Shown piece by piece: positions 23,505-37,987 of a stretch of DNA of 64,000 nucleotides. The translations under genes were made by a program, and so were the position numbers. Source of the DNA: Reticulitermes lucifugus. Its lineage: Eukaryota > Arthropoda > Insecta > Blattodea > Rhinotermitidae. The stretch spans positions 184,419 through 248,418 of the forward strand of contig JAKCWW010000009.1 in NCBI GenBank assembly GCA_026260175.1, read 5' to 3'. How positions within the stretch are numbered: the stretch's first letter is position 1; every line of letters begins with the position of its first letter. The notes under the pieces are model-generated. The model worked only from the letters and a program-made list of their open reading frames with translations, searched no databases and had not been told where the DNA came from.

Positions 23505-26500
23505 GGCTTCTGAAGGTTCAGGCAAATTCCTGGATAAGATCTGAAATTAGCCCACGGTATCTTCGATGCAGATTCCTTTCTAATTAATTATTCACTAACC
23601 AGCTTATCATTCTATCCTGTGTAGTAGTTTCAGTCACTGAATGCTTTGTTAAATAAATCGGAATGTTCCTGCAACCCCATTCGTCTGAATCTGAATCCAA
23701 AGGCACGTAAGGCCTCAAACTGGTGTTCGTGTACATTGCCATCTCTTAATCTCTTTACCTTTCTTGACAAATGATCTGTGCTCTTGTACCTTGTTCGCTT
23801 CGCTTTAATGAACTCCTCATGTGTTCCCATCCTTCACGCAACAATCTGTAATTTTATTCCATGTCGTACCACGACCATAGCATCGATTAAAGAACCCGTC
23901 AAGTTGATATTGATCGTAAATCTTGCCATTGAAGCTCCGTCTAGGAACTCTCTCAGTCAGGGTTGCTGCAGACATATTCACATCTATCTAATTATTCAGC
24001 TGTGCACTCTCCACAGAAAAGCCATAATACCGATCCCTTTGTCGTTTGCCCTTGCTTTATTCCAGGCTCCTATTATGTATGACTTCATTCCCAAGATGTT
24101 ACCTCTCTGTAATTCCTGCAACATTATATACTCGTATTTCCTCTGTAGTTACACGTTGTGTAAGCTTTCGTGGTAATATTACTTTCGGTTTTCTGTCGGC
24201 ATTCGTAGTACTCATCAATCTGATTCGACGTATAGACCGATCCCTTATCTACTTTCCTTTCTTCGTTTGTGTCCCAGAAGAACACGGTTTCCCGAATTCT
24301 GTAAGAATCTCCACCCTTCTTGTCACCTGCATCCACCCAGCTACTCTATTTGATTACTCCGTCCCGTCGCAATACTCCGCTCGTAAGAACGTTCCATAGC
24401 CTACACTAATTGCTACTTAATATATTTTCTTCTTACAGACATTCACTGTCGGTTTCGTAATGACCAAGTATTTTGTCTTTCATTCCATGTATTACTTTCA
24501 GGTCCATTGTCTTAATTAATTTATCTATTTTACGTAATTTATTAATCATTAATTAATTTAATTAAATTTTTATTTACTTATAATTGCAATTTTATATTTA
24601 TATGTGCTTATTTTGTTATTAATTTATACAGCCGAGAAAGCGCAGCTATTATTTTGACGCCACCGATCCTGTTGTGTATGTAAACTTTATATTGTTCACA
24701 ATTGATAATCCACTTAACCAGTATTATTACCTTAAATTCTGTGTGCTGGTTGCTGCAGTTCCACTACTGTTGCAGTAAGTGGCCTCATTTTTTCGGAACA
24801 TTATTAGTGGAAATATTTCGAGGGTGTGTTAAGAAGATGACAAAAGTGCTTACTAACATTCTTGTGTTTTTTAACTTTTATATGAGCCATTCGACTCGGA
24901 CAAGTAGGCCTGTACTTCACAAATGCGCGTAATGCCTTCTACCATTCAGTCCATATCTATGATCTTCCTGCGTTGTGCTTGAAACTTGCAGAGTAAAACA
25001 CACAGGCATGTAAGTGTAGCCGCTGTTTTTATGGGGGTGAAATTTTGTTTTTATCACTCTGAAGGTAGAACATAAACTGAAGTTAATTTCAAGAAGCAAA
25101 TATTTTGCATTTTGACATATTATTATAATTTTTTCAACGTAGATTTGTCCCTTTGTAATTCTGTTTTATTTTTACAAAACATGAAGAGCACGGCTGTCGT
25201 ATCAGGTACTAGAAAGAGGTTTATTATATTGCTTCCAGGAAAATTTGAGGAAAGAAGATCTTCAGACCGTCGTACAGGAGCACAGTGGGTTGGAGGATGA
25301 AAGGAGTTTTCATGATGGAAGTAGCGTGATACGATACAAATCTGCATACAAATGTTAAAGCTGTTAAGCTTCTTTCATCTCAATTTCCTTCTCATGTATC
25401 GAATAAAAGTATAACCATGAGTTTATCTAAGATTACTTGCTGATACTGTGGTATTGCGCGTGGCGTACGCCAGTTCTTGTATCGATTACAAATACAGGAA
25501 CGTATTTATTCCATTTTATTTGAATCTTCCTTTTATTAAAGGACTCGTTTATATCTCTATACGCTGTGTCTTATCGAAAGGGTGAATTAGTCTGAATGAT
25601 GAAGTAGAAAAGAATGTGGAGGAAAAGACCCTTATCTAAATCGAAAAATTATTTCGGAATAATCGTAGATGAGATGAGGACGACAAGGAAGAGCTTTAGA
25701 AGAACGAACGTCACAGGCGTGGTAATGTTTATAAATTTGCAAATGTTCGTGAAAGTGATGGACCAGAAGTGCAGTAAGTGAGCAGTTTGTGTCACTACAC
25801 AACAATAATGTTGTGTTATTAGTGTTATTGTCTTATTAGTGCAGTGAAATGTAGGAGGCTAAGATGGGTTGGTCAGTCAGGTAGAATGGGAGAGGAACTG
25901 AATTAATTTAGAAGGTTAGTAAAGAAACATATTCTGAAACACCCACCTGTAAATCGGGAAGAAGTGGAGGGTAAAGGGGGAGAATTTGAGGATGAGTAGT
26001 AGATGGAAGTAATGCCGGATGGTTTTTGGTAAAAGCCTTCCGTATTAGCGGCGCTGAATCCTTCAGTTCCGCAGTCGCAATGTTCATTATTTGCTAATGA
26101 CGTACTGTTTATGTAAAACTTACATGAAAGAAAAGCACAATTCATTTCACTTCAAATAAATATCGATTATAGATATGTAATTACTGTCCTGAACACTTCC
26201 GAGTTTTAACGTAAAACTTTATAACAAAACATGCCAGAAAGTACGGCGGTTTGGCTCTTTCATCACATCCAGTATTAAAATAAATATTTATCTTTAATAA
26301 ATATTGCATTTGCCTTCTTATTATAATATTTCTCTTTAAGACTCAATTATATATTTTGTGTTAGTATTATGACATTATATTTTAATATTCAGTTACGCAT
26401 TTGTAGATTTTCAATCCAGTTAACAGACTGGTGAAGAAATACACATTAGATGAACCCTCTGCATCAGCTAGAACAGTAAATTCACGAAACGGAACCTGCT

Positions 26501-29500
26501 GTTGCACCGTTACATACATGTGGGTGCCATTGAGTGGCTGCTACGCAATCAAAATACTGCGGCAATAGCCCGTCCAGAACGCTACAGCACCTGTGTCCGA
26601 CTGTAAATCAGTAATAGAAAGCCTTCCCAACCGCATCACATCAAAGCCAGCCAACTTGCTAGCTGCTTGTTCCAACAAAGCCTTTACAAGAGTGACAAGA
26701 TTCCCTCTCGACAACGTATACAAATGTGTTTTAAAATTTATTATCTTCTCTGGGAATGGAGTGTGAGCTTGAGGAACACGCTTTCTTTTATAAAAAATAA
26801 ATTTCAGCGAGATTCAACTTGTATGAAGTCTTATCCGCATCAAGGTATTATCTCCTCAGTTTCGCTGCAGAAACTTTCTTCAGCTTTCTAAGCTCAGAAG
26901 ATTCATGTTGTAAAAAGAAGCTTTGCAATTCTTTATTCTGAAAGCCACGAATCCTCGAGTACGGATACAGGATGACATGCAATTTGGCGTACATTACAGT
27001 TTGTGCTAGAGTTACGAGCGTTAATCAACAAGACGCTCTATATTTGTAATTCTCTTTATCAATATTAAATATAATTTAATTACTCACATGTACTTATCTT
27101 GGAGTATTTGGGTGTAATGTCTAAGTACACGTAACATTATGTACTTACAGCATACTTACCTGCAGGTACATATATAAATATTAGTCAGGGTAAAGCATTT
27201 ACCAAATTGACACCGATATTCAATGTCCACATACACCAACAAAAGAACGTATTTTACATGAAATTATAAATCATCCATACACGTGAACTCTCTTACATGT
27301 TTCGGGTAGTTTATGATTTTACATAAACTGTGTGCATTTATTAGTGTATAAACTTATGGATAATTAGAGTCACAATGCACGGAACAAACATTAAATTTAT
27401 AAAGGCGACACAAGGTTTATTTCCTGATGGGGCAAAGTATTTTATTTCCTCGCTACCGCTTTTTGGGTCTACATAGCTTGCTATTTAATATACATATAAG
27501 CCATTTGTACAGTACAAAGTGGAAGAAATAAGAAGTTGTTTACTTACAATTTTTCCGTTTTTTTATACATATGATTCCAAAGGACTTGTAAAATTTAGCA
27601 CTCAATGTGTGTTGAACTGTTTCTAAAACGTATTAACTAATTTATTTATTCCCGCAGTGAGACAATACAACGTGCCCGAATGTAAAGATTTTCTTGATAT
27701 TCTTCTTAAACGGATATATCAGCAAATCACTTTCGTATCAATTAAAGTACTTCCAAAGAAACAGCTTTAAAAGTTATGCTTTCTGTACGGTAGTATTAAA
27801 TACGTAAAATACAAAGTAGCCAATATATTGAGGCTATTCCATATATGGTATGATAGTGAAAGACAGGTGTTTGGCTTAAATGTGTGGAAGTACCTGTCTA
27901 CATTGTTGTGTCTTCATAAGACCCTTTAAGAAATATACATGTATGAAACCATAGAGCTTTGTGTTATTTCTTTCCTCCAATATTGCTGACAGGAGCAACA
28001 CAGTCGGACAAAGGTTTGCATGGGCAAAGTAGCCAATTAGTTCTGAATAATGCATAATGCTTCGAAGAAACTGGTAATAATTTTAAGCTATATATTTATA
28101 AATATGAAAATTGACAACATGGCTGTCGTGATGACCGTCTTATTTTATATTTGACAGCAGTAAATAATTGAGTTACCTTGTCGCATAGCCACACGAATTA
28201 TGTCGTGTTGCCCAGCTGTAAAATTATTTTAATATAAGCCCTTGTTCTTATTTAAATATATGCCTACCATAAACGGCGTCTCGACAATTTATTAGGTATT
28301 CTAATTCGATAGGCCTAATGCAGGTGACTAATTTTCTTTTATAACAGTTTTTCGGTTTCATTTTAATGGTGATTCAGGTACCCATAAAGGCAGTAGGAAG
28401 AATACAAAGTATCAATATTAAACTGCTACGTTTAACATATTTCTACTGAAGTCCAACAGACTTCTCGGACACATTTACATATCCATATTTCAAGTAAAAA
28501 TAGGAAATGTTGTAACCTTTATTTTGTAGAATCTATTATAATTAACCAGTTTTCCTCTTTGTTGTTGCTGCTGTTTCTGTTGTTGTTGTTGTTGTTGTTG
28601 GTATTGCTGTTGCTGTTGTTGCTGGTACTGCTTTTATAACATATTTTGTAGTATAGGTACTACAGTTTTACGTTTTTCCAGTTTTAGTTCTCGGAATACA
28701 ATAGCACAGTCAATATATAGACTAGGCTACTGGCTGGCAAACCGAGGAATCGTCTTCTGTCCCCGGCAGTTGCAAGAGATTAAGTCCTGCAAATAATCTA
28801 GACCGTCTTTGGGGTCCACCGACACTCCTATTCACTGTGTACCGGTGGCACGTCTCAAGGAGTAAAGATATTCACTCACACCCACTGGGTGTTGAATTTA
28901 TGAATAAGGGAAGGTATTCTTTTGTTTAATAATGAAGTATATCAATTTCGCCGTGAACTCCGCTATTATATGTTAATTATAAATTGCTTTTTTTTATTTC
29001 GATGCTGATTTTCCAACCTCTGAAGTACGCAACAATGAAGCGCCACAACCATTCCGCTGACGTGCCAATGAAGGTTCAATTCCAGATTTATACTCGACAC
29101 CAACACAATGGGTTTATATAAATTCGGGCGTTAATGAATAAAATCGATACTAATCATGGGCCTGGGAACGTAAACACAAAGGCGCACTTAACATAGCAAA
29201 AATAAAACTTATTTAGGGAGTGTGAAATTGCTGCATTATTCTCGCTTGTGTACCTGTGTAATTGCTGTGCAGTTGTAAGTTTATGTAAGCCTTGGGCTTT
29301 CATATAAGAAGGCCACAAATCGTGCACAACGTATCAGGTGCACGGTTCGGGCAGACTGTATAAAACGACATTTACCTGACGTAAGCTCACGTACGTCAAA
29401 ACAGTGACAACGTGTAATTTGCTTAGGCCGTAACCGCAAATACCCAGCATGTCTGGCAATGAGGACGATGGACGTATACAAATGTTTATTACGTAAGACA

Positions 29501-30110
29501 GGACCCGATTAGACTAGGAAAGTAAATTCAACGGATACAACTATTGCAAGTTTTCATCGTATCTTCTTTTGTTACAAATGTTGTCGTCATATACAATATA
29601 ATTATAAAACTTACACTGTTGGGACTATTTGACTGATCCAGTTTACATGCTCGAAGATTAGCGTAATGTACTGAACCTAACCGAGTTTGGTACGCATTCG
29701 TCCTCAAGAAATTCCCCTCATTTTATGGAATAAGACTCTTCGTTACCGTGTTTAAAATGGCCACCACTAGTCCGGCCCTGAGCCAGATGAATCAAACCTC
29801 AGTTTCATGTTTCTTTAAGGTAATTTTAATACTTTAAATCTTATGATTTATAAAATAGTATAATTCTTCCACACTTGAGGAAATTATTCTTTATTTTATT
29901 GGAATTAGAAGCTCATGGATCTCACAATATATTTTCACCACATGCTGATATAAATTCCGACGGAATTTGATTAGCGTCCGGCAATTTTTGTATTTACAAC
30001 TTTTCAATACTATTCTAACGTCAAATGCACTGGTCTCATATAGCAGAGGCTCAACTGCTATTGCACAGCTTGCCTAACCTTATTAAAACCATGCATATTT
30101 CAAAGCTGAC
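23505..30110. other. No gene recognised; a TTG/GCT microsatellite
   Basis: Minus-strand frames at 23,630-23,830 and 24,124-24,336 contain scattered cysteines (for example YYECRQKTE and TTCNYRGNT) and could be decayed transposon coding sequence, but I cannot name a family. A TTG/CTG triplet repeat lies at about 28,558-28,632. The rest is AT-rich DNA without recognisable genes. Confidence 0.45.
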
Positions 30111-30119
30111 GAGTTATTT

Positions 30120-31090
30120 TCCACCTTTTCGTAGTAATTACTGCGGGAACCTGGAAGAAGATCACACTTCTCGTCTTTAAGAAGGTAGTGCTAGGTTGGT
30201 AACAATTCTTAAATTAATGCCTACAATATTTGTTTCCCTTCAAGCCCTTTCATTCTGTGTTCCAGATATTTCCTCTTTTGTTGCTGAAATGTCCACTAGT
30301 TTCCCACATTACAATGTTCTGTCTATCTCCATTAATTTGTTCCACATTCTGTAACCACTGCAATTTAACTTGTTTCTTTAACCAAAGAATGTTACATTCT
30401 TCATAAACATATAGGTCATGTTGCTTCAATTTGTGATAACATAGATTTCTTTACTGAAATGTTTATAATTTCTCTAATGTATTCCAAAGCCCTGTTGATG
30501 TTCTCGGTATAATATGTTTTCTAGATCTGCCAACCTCTTCGACATTTTTAACCTGATATTGGTCCTTAACTTCCACATTCTTCAGTATCTTGAGACCGAA
30601 TCGCTGCATACCAAATTTCTACGTTACTTTTTTACTTACTGAAAGTCTGTCTTGAAATTTTGCAGCCAATAGTTAGTGAACAAACGTAACATTCAACTCG
30701 TCTGAAAAGTGTTGCATAAAACAAATTGAGAATTCAATCCTATCAAACAAGGTGTGATAAATGGAACTGTGTTCACATAAGGAGAGGTCCGATCGCTTTT
30801 ATTATTTTTTCAATGTGGAACCTTCTTCTGTCAACAGTTTGTTTTTGGATGTGGAAAATTGACTACTCTCACACTCTTAGACTAGTCAATTCCCTTTCCA
30901 AATTGTCAGTTTAAAAGTATCTGATCTCCCTAATTTCTTATTGACTTATCCTAAAATTGTTCATTTGTTACTTAGGGAATTGTTTGAATATTTTCCATAA
31001 TTCCTTACAGAAACTCTCTTTTGTTTGAATAATTTTATCCTCATTTGGAGAATACACTTTCAGAAAATTATCACCCATCAACTCCTCAGT
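30120..31090 (-). pseudogene. Decayed LINE: endonuclease C-terminal part and linker
   Basis: Minus-strand translation in shifting frames gives the order expected of an endonuclease-type LINE ORF2. VYSPNEDKI (31,057-31,031) and a CKELW segment lie in the endonuclease domain. VRVVNF (30,872-30,855) corresponds to the region before the last catalytic box. RALEYIREIINIS (within 30,502-30,443) and LKLQWLQN (30,369-30,345) belong to the linker between endonuclease and reverse transcriptase. Many stops and frameshifts interrupt it. The RT catalytic core does not follow. Recognition is from family knowledge; identity and clade need a search. Confidence 0.72.
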
Positions 31091-31099
31091 ACTTATACT

Positions 31100-32030
31100 A
31101 CAAATGTATATGACACTCTGTCATTTACAGACTTACACTTTAACTGCTGATATGATTTTCTTGTGTACGAAACGTTTTGTTCCTAATTGATGATTCACAT
31201 GTCCCTTTCCGTAGGGATATATAACATAACTTGCTGGTTCTTTGCCACCTTCTTCCATCAGACGTATGTCAGTCTAATAACGCACGCTCGTCACAAAGCT
31301 TTGAACTTACAGAACAGCCAAATACATAAACACAGAAGAAAGGCACACAAATACGAACTGGCGAAGAATGGGTGTTGGTACAGACACCGAAACCAATCGT
31401 AAGGAAAGCCGATAAATCGATAAAACTCTTTGACGTGGACTGATTCAACACCTGTCTCATATATTTTCCCACCAAGTCCTTGGATTGGAATTTATAGTAC
31501 AATCCTCACAAAATCCTTTTGTCCCTTGCGAACTATCCGATTGAACAATGCCCTCAACAATGCTCACAGTTCACCGGTTGTCCCTATCGACAGAGTGCGC
31601 TTGGTTCTTTTTGGGCTCCAGTATAAATATCACCGTATCCCATACATATCTCAGTATTACAGACGTGCATGGCCAGTGGCGGATGTTACACTCCGCTATG
31701 CATCCTCTCTTAACTTGCTTATTGCCTCAATTTCTCTGTGAAGAAAGTCTACTGGAACTTTCACGTGGCTGTCAAACGCATGTCTGCAAGTAACGTAATG
31801 GTTAAAATACTGGTATTTGGTGTATTATAAGAATATTTTCGAATATTGGCAATATTTATAGTTTTCAGATGTTTATTCTTTTGCATCCTCTTTTGACGTG
31901 TTTGTAAGGCGTGTTTTTCTGTATTTTGTTAAAGATTAATAAAGTTGTATTGAACTTACGTTTTATGTAGTCAGTTTTAATAAAGATGGTTTTATTAAAT
32001 TTGGGTTGATTTAAACTGTCTGTATATTGA
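31100..32030. other. No gene recognised
   Basis: Short reading frames only. It separates two LINE remnants that lie in opposite orientations. Confidence 0.45.
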
Positions 32031-32039
32031 GCAACCTAA

Positions 32040-32420
32040 CTAATTAACTGAAAATTTGCATGTGTATTTAAAAAGGTCAAATGCACGCCTCACCAAATAT
32101 TACTGGAAAGAACAAATCCAGAAGAATGTGATGGGCGTGAAATGTGGCTCGTATGTGGGAGAGGTGCATACAGGGATTTGGTTGGGAAACCTGAGTGAAA
32201 GAGACCACTTTGAAGGCCTGGGCATAGATGGGACTATAATATTAAAAGGGATCTTCAAGAAATAGCACGGGGTCGTGGACTGGCTTTATCTGGTAAAGTG
32301 TAGGGACATGTGTCGTGCTGTTGTGAAAGCGCTAATGAACCCAAGGTTGACATAAAATGCAGGGAATATTTTGAGTACCTGAAGATCTATTAGCTTACCA
32401 AGGACTCTTACTTCATTGCC
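32040..32420 (+). pseudogene. LINE ORF2 3' end and tail (copy 1)
   Basis: The frame 32,056-32,265 ends in HFEGLGIDGTIILKGIFKK, corresponding to the RP-RRW-D-I-MDL type C-terminal segment of arthropod LINE ORF2. The downstream DNA at 32,334-32,408 aligns with 52,706-52,782, sharing AATGAACC, ATAAAATGC-GGGAA and GTTAGCTT-like blocks. A stop directly after FKK and frame changes show decay. This is the C-terminal end of the kind of element whose N-terminal half is seen at 30,120-31,090, though on the other strand and so from a different insertion. Confidence 0.72.
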
Positions 32421-32429
32421 TTATTCACA

Positions 32430-35355
32430 GTAGTAATACGTTTCATTTTGCAGAAAACCTGTCGATGTCATTTTCAGTCAGATTTAATTATTATTATATA
32501 CTTAAATTTTATAAGATATTGTTAGAACTTAGTCAAAATTTTTATTTATCCCTTATTTGATGAAATCTGGAACATTACTTTGTAATGGTTTTATAGACTG
32601 TGGGAGATGATTTCAGTTAATTATGAAGTTAATGTAAACGCATTTCACGAAACATTAATAAACGACACTCAGCATCCAAAGCCATTGTAAGGACCATGCA
32701 AATCTCTCTCGGCATGCACATTCGTATGCACATGTGTGTGAGGTGTATGTTATGGCGTCTGTTACGTCCTTTCGCAGTGTGCACTTGTCTAGAGGCAAAC
32801 TCTAAACGGCATGTTAACATTCTGTTAATACGTTTAACTCACTTAACTTCGGATTCTGCACTTGATTAAGGAAAGTAACAAAGAATTCGGGGCAGAATAT
32901 TATCAGCAGTAATTTTACAGTCTTTTCTAAATTGCTTCATGCGACACATGAAACTTTGTCATGCAGTTTCGATCTCACAATCCTGAACACTGCTGTTTCA
33001 TCAGAACTGTCTATTTAACAAGGATTTAGCGAGTTCCTGAAACACCTTTGAAATTCCTCCCACACATGCCACGGACGTCTTTCATAACGTGGTTTGCCGT
33101 TCATTGACCTGATTTCTTTCAACTTTTTCGTCCAATTGGAAATAAAGCTCTAATAGGCTGCAACTTTACTGTAACGAGCGCAGAAGTTTCTTCTGGCAGC
33201 TGTTAATGATTTCAGTTTCGTTGTATTCTATATAGCAACCAGTTACTTTTTCTCCTTCTCTATCTGTTTTCATTCAGTTATAAGCCCTGGAGGAACACAA
33301 AAGCAACTTAGCTTGTTATGTTTGAATGTGTCACATACGATTCTGTGTATACATGCAGGAATATTGGACAAAAAGGCACAAGTTTTTGAAAGGGCTCTGT
33401 TTTATCCCTCTTTTCGAACTTTAAATTTTATTGCAGTTGCCTAAAATTCAGACACTAATTTTTTATTTCAAGAGCCCGTTTAATACGTTTAGGCAATATG
33501 GCTATCGTCCCTACTATTTAGTCTGAAACAATAAACATGACTGTCAATTTTGACATTATACACGTTCCTGAGCTTTTGAAACTTGATCTGTGTCCGTCAG
33601 CATCTGTAAATAAGGAGAGAAAACTAGTCAGCTGAGCCGATTAGAACGTCGCATTTTTTTAACGCTGAATGGAGGAAACATCCATTTTGCGAAATTTTAT
33701 GTCTGGAAAAACTTAAGACATTGGACATTGTCCATTACAATAATCAAATGCCTTGTAACGCTCTATCGTCACAATTGTTTATACTTCGTTTCGTATAGTA
33801 CTGAAACTGGGAGAGCATAGTTGGTGTACCTCATAGTTACTTTGTTACGGGCTGGGCGGCCGAGCAAACGTAACTCGATTCCCGAAAGGAACAAAAGTTT
33901 TCTGTACTCCAGAATGTCCAGACCGACCCTGAGGCCCAACAATCCTCACGGGGACAGCATTACTTTTAACAGCTAAGTACAAGTATAATACTGCTGTCCC
34001 TTACCTCGTACGGTACCGCTTCCAGTAAAGTCCTTTTATGCAAATTTGTAACAATTTATCACGCCAATCATGCTTGACAGGTTTATATGTAATTTAATAT
34101 CATTCTACTCCATTAACCTACATTTTATACATAAAAAATCTAGTATTATGGCGCCGTGTGCATGTTATGGGTGCTTGTTCATCTGTGTTCTTCAACACCA
34201 GTAATTTTAAGTGATACAGTTGTCTCTCTATGAAGGATATTATGCATATTTTTGCCTCTTACTCTTATTTAATTTCCTTATAATTGATAAAAATTACATT
34301 CCTGTTCGTTTATTGTGATATTGTTAACAAAAATGAAAAATGACGACTTTAAAAATGCAACATTCTATGAGCTGTAAAATAATTGTCACAATTCGACATA
34401 GACTTGTGACAATTTTTGAATGTACCCAATTGAAGTGGCTGCTTCTTATGAAGCTGGTGGCAGGCTAATGTTACTGCAAAAGCATTGATCTCAATATATA
34501 TACATAAATATCTACGAGTATATATATACATCAATACGTATTTACGACTGTAAAATCAGAAAGAAGGAAACGAACTTGATATTTTATAAAGTGATGAGTG
34601 TTTCGAGACTTTCATGGAAAAAAAACTTGGGTTAGGAACAAGGAATATATTAAACAAAGTTGAAGTAGTGAAAAACTAATACTTAAGAGTAGCGCCCTAA
34701 AAAGTGGAAGAATTTACCGTTACACTAACCCTCAGATTATATTTCATTTAGTAATACATCTGGCAGACATAATAAGTCTTGCCTCATGTTGAATTAGTTT
34801 TCTTATAAATTGATAGGCATTTAAGATCTCTTCTTAATACATGGGACTGACCTTACCTTGAGGGAGCATAGCTTAAGCTCTGAGAAGATAATTTAATCTT
34901 TCACCAGCTCAACACTCAAGTCCCCCGTTGAGCGATATAGAAGAGCTCACACCAAGACTGTGTTATTTATTAAGAAAGCACTGTGCGCCAGTTACGTTGT
35001 AATCAGAAAAGGTTTATATTGTGTCAGGCGTACGATAATGCATTCATTGCGATCCGCCACGCGATGTGAATCAGCATACAATGCAGTTCGTCACTACAGC
35101 TATACCTAGACTAGCAGCGTGTAAATTGTGAGCTCTTATTGAACCTGTCTGTTGTGCAGACAGGCTCTGAGTGTCTTCACGGCATACAAGTTACGGGCCA
35201 GGAAGGCTTCAGGCACTGAACCGAGTACAAGGTATTTGCGTTCCTTGTTACAGCTTTAAGGCGAAAATATTACTTCATGTGGCGGTTAGACTCTCACTGC
35301 AGTAACTGTGCAGTTTACTCACTGTCTTCTGGGATGTGACACCGTGCAGTCTGTT
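32430..35355. other. No gene recognised
   Basis: AT-rich sequence. A short hairpin (11-bp arms AATTGTCACAA/TTGTGACAATT) lies at 34,381-34,414. Nothing else is recognised. Confidence 0.45.
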
Positions 35356-35360
35356 AGCTC

Positions 35361-35406
35361 GTCGCCAAGGTTTAGGAAGGATCTACCGTCCTCTTCTTCA
35401 GGGCGA
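35361..35406 (-). ncRNA. Hammerhead-like motif, degenerate 3' core
   Basis: On the minus strand CGCC precedes an intact CTGAAGA. A hairpin region with AGGA/TCCT pairing follows, then TAAAC (GAAAC with one change), CTT and GGCG. GGCG pairs perfectly with the leading CGCC as stem I. The stem I pairing is strong evidence that this is a real relic and not chance. The G-to-T change in GAAA predicts loss of cleavage. Confidence 0.42.
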
Positions 35407-35409
35407 TAA

Positions 35410-37980
35410 AGACAGCAGATTCCTCCAAGAAGTTAGTGACGTACTGCCGGGTCTAACAGCATCGCATTCCAGAAGACAAAAAATCTTTTCTTCTTTACAC
35501 ATTTAAAATTCCACAGTATCTTCATGAAATTATGGAAGTAATTAGACACAACATTTTTTAAGTATTAACGACACACACATTCCCATTGTAGTGTATGAAA
35601 ACATTAGGACCGGCAGAAGAAACGTAGGTCGATCAAGGAAAAGATAGAGAGACAGATAAACAAGAAGAGAGAACAAGCATGGAATGGCTTATATCCCGTT
35701 AATGGTGTTCATGAACTTCCACAACTTCACATCTCAGTAAGAGGCACCTTTGTTTTGAAAGACGTAAGCAACAAAGGTTGTTCTGTACTTTGCACAATTC
35801 ATTGGTGTCTTTTGTTGTTTATTTTACAATGTTGGCAGTATCTGACACTAAATATCATGGAGTTTGTGATGAATCATGAGTGATAGATTCGAAGGTTTGG
35901 CAGGGAGAGAAATGTATCAGTTACTTTTGTTACTTAGTTACTTTTGATTGTTACGTCGATTAACGATACATAATTAAAGAAAATTACAGTTTCCTCAATT
36001 AGCGTACTTGCGTAATGCATTGGTAGATACTTAATCCTTTTGTATATGATATTTTAAAATGAAATAGAATCTTGGGAAACTGGAGTGTATTTTAAATTAT
36101 GTAGCTTTACATCTGTGTTTCAAGTGGGTGTCGGATTCTATAAGTTGTTTAAAATATTGCAAAAACGATTCATATTCAGAAATGAAGCTTGAAAGAGACT
36201 CCTAAAATCAGAGTGGCCATTACGTTGTATGTTCTCTAATGCCCGGAAAATATTTTCCGACTTTCTTCACGGTGTCCGTTATGTTCATTGAAGAGCCGCA
36301 AGTATTCGTTTTCAGCTTATTTAGTGTGGAGTGTGGGGAGGGACCGTATTCTGGCTTATCATTCTCTTGTACTAGTGACAATTTCCGTTGCAGGTAAAGG
36401 AATGTCGCTTACTTCGCACATTAATACTCATGATCACCAAAACCAACTTGTTTTCAAAAGGGATTTAGGGGTGAAATGTGTGCGATTTTCAGAGTCCTTT
36501 TCCCTTTAAGATAGTAAACTAAATTACCTACATTTTTATCCTCCAGATGGCACAGTTTTAAACATAGGGCTATCACCTATGTAAGAATGCAAAAATTACT
36601 ACGACATGAGAATAATATACACACATAACTATATATATATATGTTAATAAACAGCAGATTGTGATATTGTATGAAGCGATCGCGCCCTGTTGTAGAATAC
36701 TCTGTCAGCATCTTAGTGGAAATAGTGGAACAAATTAGCAGAACGTCTGTCAGAGCAGCTGGCATAGGAATATCATGTAGTGAATGGAATACATCAAGAT
36801 GTGTCCGTTGATATATCGGTAGGAATATAGAAGACAGGTTACGATCTTTTAAAAATAATGTCTCAGCATTTATATTAAGAGATTGAAAAAAACACGAAGA
36901 AAATATATCATAACGCCCGGTTAATTCTTAATTTATTTAACTACGCACTTCCCAGTGCCTACTCTATGTAACATTCGATATTATTATGGTGTGTGAAAGG
37001 TGAATTGGAAATAAAGTGACAGGAAGCGGTAGTAACCCATTTTAATGTATTATATAGGCATTTTAAAGGGATTGAAGAAAATAATGAAAATTCTAATTCA
37101 GGATATCCGTTTTCCGGAGCGAGGCTTGAAGGCGAGTTCTGCTTATTAAAGAACGAGCGTGTTAAACACGAAACGGCAACTTTCACTACATGCGTGGAGA
37201 GCTTGAAGAAAAGAATTGGTTCCCAGTCGGCATTGGAATAGGCTACCTTCCGGATGAGAGATGGATGCATTTGTGGCTTGTCATATGCTAGACGGTTTCT
37301 GTAAACCTGTTCGACTGGGATATCTCTTAAGATTACGGTCTTCTGTGATGTGACAGTGTGTTCAAAGCTACAAGGCTTCACGTCTGAAAAGACCGTATCC
37401 GGCGTACCCCAAAGACAAATCCAAATAGCACGTACATTATGTTCTTTATCTAACAGATTCTCTGGCGTTATAATACGGAAGACATAAAACTACGTACCAA
37501 CACCGAAACCTCCATTACACATAACAGACGTAATTCCAAGACAGTGTGGCCTACCTTCCATTCTCGATCTTATTTCCATATCATCGACCTTAGCCCATCG
37601 CAGCCATCGTAGCCTGCTAGAAGGCACAGTACTATCAATACTGGGTGACCTGCATAAATCACGTAATTACTGTTTTTGTAACCCCTTCCCGTAACTGCGT
37701 CTTCGTGCATGTATATGTGGTAGATCGAAGTATTGGTTTGGAAATGCGCCAGATGTATCAAAGTATAGGTACTCTTATTGGTGTATTATACACTTCATTG
37801 GCTACTGTTGCTTTCCAATCGTAAAACACAATTCTGCGTTTCAAGAAGTGACTGGGAACCTGTAGTCCTTACAGCGTATATTATAAACGAGCTTTTTACA
37901 CGAATAAGACATCACTGGGTGTGATACTGTGTAATATTATACTTTTAGATATTTTGTGACACCCACTCTTAATATAATGG
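35410..37980. other. No gene recognised
   Basis: The longest frame here is 140 codons on the minus strand (36,959-37,381). It has no domain I recognise, and nothing nearby suggests an exon structure. Confidence 0.4.
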
Positions 37981-37987
37981 AAGTGAA

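Noticed and set aside
24124-24336. Cysteine-containing minus-strand frame, possible transposase or retroelement zinc-binding domain
   Set aside because: The cysteine spacing fits no family I can name and the neighbouring frames are broken.
32955-33010. Minus-strand CTGATGA and GAAAC pair
   Set aside because: No plausible stem II or stem I connects them.
33848-33895. tRNA-like text GGGCGGCCGAGC...CTCGATTCCCG
   Set aside because: No cloverleaf can be drawn with confidence and no second copy supports a SINE.
36959-37381. 140-codon minus-strand frame
   Set aside because: No recognisable domain and no neighbouring exon-like frames; too weak to call a gene.
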